Source: Planctomycetes bacterium RIFCSPHIGHO2_12_FULL_52_36 (GTDB lineage Bacteria > Planctomycetota > Brocadiia > Brocadiales > Bathyanammoxibiaceae). Taken from it: a stretch of 7,123 bases of DNA. The first letter of the stretch is position 1. Each line of letters opens with the position of its first letter. The stretch is from assembly GCA_001828545.1 (NCBI GenBank), contig MHYW01000111.1, positions 1 to 7,123 on the forward strand. The letters are read 5' to 3'. The notes beneath the pieces were generated by a model. That model worked only from the letters and a program-made list of their open reading frames with translations, was not told the origin of the DNA and did not search any database. Both the position numbers and the translations under genes were made by a program. Of the stretch, positions 4,975-7,123 are shown piece by piece.

Positions 4975-5889
4975 GTGGGTTTACAGCCCCCGCTTCATCA
5001 GCCCGTTATGCTGAGGGAGGTACTGGATTGGCTAAGGCCAGGGCCCGGAAAAGTCATAGCGGATTGCACGCTGGGTACAGGGGGACATGCCATGTCCATC
5101 CTTAGAGAAATAGGCCCTTCAGGGCTCCTTATAGGCATAGATAGGGACTCGGAGGTTATTGAAGTGGCAAGAGGATTCCTTTCACAGGTTGGCAACCCGT
5201 TCAGGCTGTTCCACTCCAATTATGGCGGGCTTGGCCAGATACTCCAGGAGACAGAAATAGGCGGCAGCACTGCCGGCGCAAGGGGGCTGGATGGGCTGTT
5301 ATTAGACCTGGGCGTCTCCTCTTATCAGTTAGGCAGTCCGGAGCGGGGGTTCAGTTTCCAGTGTGAGGGGCCGCTGGACATGAGGATGGACAGGACTTCT
5401 GGCCCCACGGCAGGTGAACTACTAAGGCGGCTCAAGGAAGAGGAACTGGCAAGGCTCTTCTGGGAGTACGGGGAAGAGAGGTGGTCCAGGAGGATAGCCA
5501 GGGCCATTAAGACATACCTGAGGAAGGCATCACTTGAGACCACTACCCAGTTGGCCTCTCTTATAGAAAGGGCGGTGCCCAGGGGCAAGAGGAGGATACA
5601 CCCCGCCACGAGGGTCTTTCAGGCCCTCCGCATTGCGGTAAATAGGGAGCTAGGAGGCCTGGAGGCGTTTCTGTCCACGGCGTATCAGTACCTCAGGCCA
5701 GGGGCCAGGATAGTGGCCATAAGTTTTCACTCCCTGGAAGACCGCATCGTGAAGCACTCCTTTCTGGCAGGCTTTAAAGGGGGGGTATACAGGCTTTTAA
5801 CCAAGAAACCCATCAGGCCCTCTCAGGAAGAGGTGCGGGAGAATCCACGCAGTAGGAGCGCCAAACTCAGGGCAGTGGAGAGGATTTAG
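4975..5889 (+). CDS. rsmH: 16S rRNA (cytosine(1402)-N(4))-methyltransferase
   Basis: RsmH (formerly MraW) uses S-adenosylmethionine to methylate N4 of C1402 in the 16S rRNA decoding site. The 304-residue length is typical. The Rossmann SAM-binding loop is ADCTLGTGGHA (29-39), followed by acidic strand ends at IDRD (55-58) and LLDLGVSSYQL (109-119). Family signatures follow: GFSF...PLDMRMD (125-139), HPATRVFQALRIAVNREL (209-226), ISFHSLEDRIVK (249-260), and the basic C-terminal KPIRPS...NPRSRSAKLRAVER (278-303). The start is GTG at 4975, six bases after AGGA (4965-4968); homology begins at HQPVML (8-13), so little could be missing upstream. The gene stops 1 bp before ftsL. Confidence 0.97.
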   Translation: MGLQPPLHQPVMLREVLDWLRPGPGKVIADCTLGTGGHAMSILREIGPSGLLIGIDRDSEVIEVARGFLSQVGNPFRLFHSNYGGLGQILQETEIGGSTAGARGLDGLLLDLGVSSYQLGSPERGFSFQCEGPLDMRMDRTSGPTAGELLRRLKEEELARLFWEYGEERWSRRIARAIKTYLRKASLETTTQLASLIERAVPRGKRRIHPATRVFQALRIAVNRELGGLEAFLSTAYQYLRPGARIVAISFHSLEDRIVKHSFLAGFKGGVYRLLTKKPIRPSQEEVRENPRSRSAKLRAVERI

Positions 5890-5890
5890 G

Positions 5891-6205
5891 GTGCTCCTGG
5901 TAAGGACGCTTTTCTTGATATTTATCTCGGTGGGAATGGCTATGGTTGTACTCTGGGAGTCTAAAGGGATTGTGAGGATGGGCTACAAGGTAACGGCCCT
6001 GGAGAGGAAAAAGGCCTACCTGGAGGAAAAGAACCAGGAGTTGGGGAGCGAGGTGAGTTCACTGAGGTCTCCGCAGAAAATCCTCCAGAGGTTGGAGGAC
6101 ATGGGCCTTGAGTTGTCACCTCCCGGAAAAGGGGACCTTAAGAAGGATAACCCCAAGCTCGTCCTTGAGCGGAACGAAAGAAAGGCATCAGACTCAAAAC
6201 GGTAG
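5891..6205 (+). CDS. ftsL: FtsL-like cell division protein
   Basis: This is a 104-residue bitopic membrane protein. A very short cytoplasmic start is followed by one hydrophobic segment (about 4-22), a heptad-rich coiled coil (about 34-60, ALERKKAYLEEKNQELGSEVSSL) and a segment PQKILQRLEDMGLELSPP (61-78), which resembles the FtsL/DivIC C-terminal module before its variable charged tail. In other bacteria FtsL joins FtsB and FtsQ and activates FtsW-FtsI septal synthesis. Sequence conservation is low in this family, so the call rests on topology and position between rsmH and ftsI. The start is GTG at 5891, after GGAGAGG (5877-5883) with a 7-nt spacer, one base after rsmH ends. FtsB/DivIC is the main alternative. 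Confidence 0.8.
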   Translation: MLLVRTLFLIFISVGMAMVVLWESKGIVRMGYKVTALERKKAYLEEKNQELGSEVSSLRSPQKILQRLEDMGLELSPPGKGDLKKDNPKLVLERNERKASDSKR

Positions 6206-6238
6206 TGCGAATAAAAAATAAAAGTTTAATGGTTAAAG

Positions 6239-6264
6239 GGTTCAAAAGCTCAAAGGTTCAAAAG
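6239..6264 (+). repeat. Short GGTTCAAAAG direct repeats between ftsL and the next gene
   Basis: GGTTCAAAAG occurs at 6239-6248 and 6255-6264, a 16-bp period, with the related CTCAAAGG between them. The tract lies in the 77-bp stretch between the ftsL stop and the preferred start of the small zinc-ribbon gene. Translated, it gives the low-complexity peptide VKGFKSSKVQKGF, which looks like a non-coding repeat rather than protein. Confidence 0.5.
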
Positions 6265-6282
6265 GGTTTTTTGAGGTTGCCG

Positions 6283-6492
6283 ATGGCCGCTAGAGATTTA
6301 CCGGGACTAACAGCGCTGTACTGCCCGAATTGTAAGGGCGGTGCCTTCATGTTTTCTGGCCTCCAGAAGGGTTACGGTTATTCTCCCGATATAGAACTCT
6401 GGACGTGCAGGCAGTGCCACAGCACCTTCAGCGAGAAGTCCCTGGGTCTAAAAAAAGGGGTAGTTCAAGGCACCAGGAGGGCTAGACGGTAA
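6283..6492 (+). CDS. Small zinc-ribbon protein of unknown function
   Basis: I do not recognise this family. The 69-residue product has two CxxC knuckles, C14-x2-C17 (CPNC) and C42-x2-C45 (CRQC), 24 residues apart, with an aromatic-rich middle (LQKGYGYSPDIELW) and a basic C-terminus ending RRARR. This fits a one-zinc ribbon that could bind nucleic acid or protein. No signal peptide or membrane segment is visible, so it is probably cytoplasmic. ATG at 6283 is chosen because GAGG (6273-6276) lies 6 nt upstream. The frame is open back to GTG at 6205, overlapping the ftsL stop by 1 bp, and includes ATG at 6229, but neither has a ribosome binding site and the extra residues are repeat-derived. It sits 28 bp before ftsI, in the same operon. 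Confidence 0.7.
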   Translation: MAARDLPGLTALYCPNCKGGAFMFSGLQKGYGYSPDIELWTCRQCHSTFSEKSLGLKKGVVQGTRRARR

Positions 6493-6520
6493 TCCGCCTC
6501 AGGTGGATAGGTATCAAGGC

Positions 6521-7123
6521 ATGAGGACGTATCTTTTCATAATAATACTTTTTGTGTCCTATCTGGGCCTGGCGATACAGCTTGGGCGTATCCAGATACT
6601 GGAGCACAGGAAATACGATGCACTGGCGGAGGCCCAGCACTCTAAGAGGATAGAGATACCGGCCCGCAGGGGCGACATCCTTGACCGTCACGGGAAGGCG
6701 CTTGCCCAGACCCTGCAGGTAAACTCTGTATATGCCGACCCCGCGGAGGTAGAGGATAAAAAGGAGGTCTCTAAAGGTCTTGCTAAGGTCCTGGGGATGG
6801 GACCAGATAAGATGCTAACCCTCCTTGACAGGGAAAAGAGGTTTATATGGCTTAAGAGAAAGGCCAGCCCTAAAGAGGTACAGGACGTTAAGGACCTGGC
6901 AATAAAGGGCGTAGGCGTACTCCCTGAGACTATCAGGTCTTATCCCTGCGGTAGCCTCCTGAGCCAGGTACTTGGCATTGTGGATATTGATGGAAGGGGG
7001 TTAGAGGGGATTGAGTTAGCCTTTGACAGGGAGCTTGCAGGTGCCCCTGGATACATGGTGACCACTCAGGACGGGCTGCAGAGACCCATCTTTACGGGTG
7101 GGACCGTTTTAATCGCCCCCCAA
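6521..7123 (+). CDS. ftsI: FtsI/PBP3-type transpeptidase, N-terminal part
   Basis: The frame is open to the window edge; 201 codons are present and the catalytic domain is beyond it. Class B PBPs of this kind cross-link septal peptidoglycan with FtsW. Visible parts are a 3-residue cytoplasmic start, a membrane anchor (about 4-26) and the class B pedestal domain with IPARRGDILDRHGKALA (46-62), SVYADP (69-74), IRSYP (138-142) and LGIVDIDGRGLEGIELAFDRELAGAPG (151-177). These match FtsI, SpoVD and PBP2-like proteins; position after ftsL favours FtsI. ATG at 6521 is preceded by AGGTGGATAGG (6501-6511). GTG at 6503 is an in-frame alternative adding six residues. The SxxK, SxN and KTG motifs cannot be checked here. 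Confidence 0.92.
   Translation, partial: MRTYLFIIILFVSYLGLAIQLGRIQILEHRKYDALAEAQHSKRIEIPARRGDILDRHGKALAQTLQVNSVYADPAEVEDKKEVSKGLAKVLGMGPDKMLTLLDREKRFIWLKRKASPKEVQDVKDLAIKGVGVLPETIRSYPCGSLLSQVLGIVDIDGRGLEGIELAFDRELAGAPGYMVTTQDGLQRPIFTGGTVLIAPQ

Noticed and set aside
6482..6691. 69-codon - strand frame over the start of ftsI
   Set aside because: It is antisense to the conserved class B PBP N-terminus; the GC-rich strand bias explains the lack of stops.

Overview
The window is an ordinary bacterial chromosome segment. It carries the start of a division and cell-wall (dcw) cluster on the + strand, a - strand block with peptidoglycan recycling, metal efflux and tRNA modification genes, and a small toxin-antitoxin pair at the left edge. 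The anhydro-MurNAc kinase, the intact mraZ-rsmH-ftsL-ftsI order and the class B PBP point to a peptidoglycan-making and recycling, probably Gram-negative (diderm), bacterium. Arg codons are dominated by AGG and Ile often uses ATA. Together with the many small intergenic repeats, this suggests an uncultured lineage outside the well-studied Gammaproteobacteria (for example Nitrospirota, Desulfobacterota or Brocadiales-like Planctomycetota). I cannot settle the phylum from the sequence.

Layout. 1-663 (+): a vapBC type II toxin-antitoxin operon with a perfect TTGACA -35 box. 664-776: a convergent gap with a 45-bp AT-rich inverted repeat. 777-2965 (-): anmK followed 8 bp downstream by a cation diffusion facilitator whose four intramembrane ligand positions are all Asp, suggesting Mn(II) or Fe(II) efflux. 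2966-3195: a gap filled by a three-hairpin C/G-rich repeat element flanked by an 18-bp imperfect direct repeat. 3196-4254 (-): queA, for queuosine synthesis. 4255-4466: a divergent control region with a promoter for mraZ and three MraZ boxes at exact 10-bp intervals. 4467-7123 (+): mraZ, rsmH, ftsL, a small unrecognised zinc-ribbon gene, and the first 201 codons of ftsI/pbpB, which runs off the window.

How the genes fit together. MraZ probably represses its own operon through the boxes, the last of which overlaps its Shine-Dalgarno sequence. RsmH methylates 16S rRNA. FtsL and FtsI belong to the divisome core. AnmK on the opposite strand returns anhydro-MurNAc from cell-wall turnover to metabolism.

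The most unusual content is repeat biology. Two palindromes of one 28-bp family (ends GTAGGGGC / GCCCCTAC, different cores) sit in the same reading frame inside anmK and lengthen the protein. Several unrelated short repeat types occupy most of the gaps. The second point of interest is the small CxxC...CxxC protein wedged between ftsL and ftsI. I found no CRISPR array, rRNA, tRNA, phage or transposase gene.
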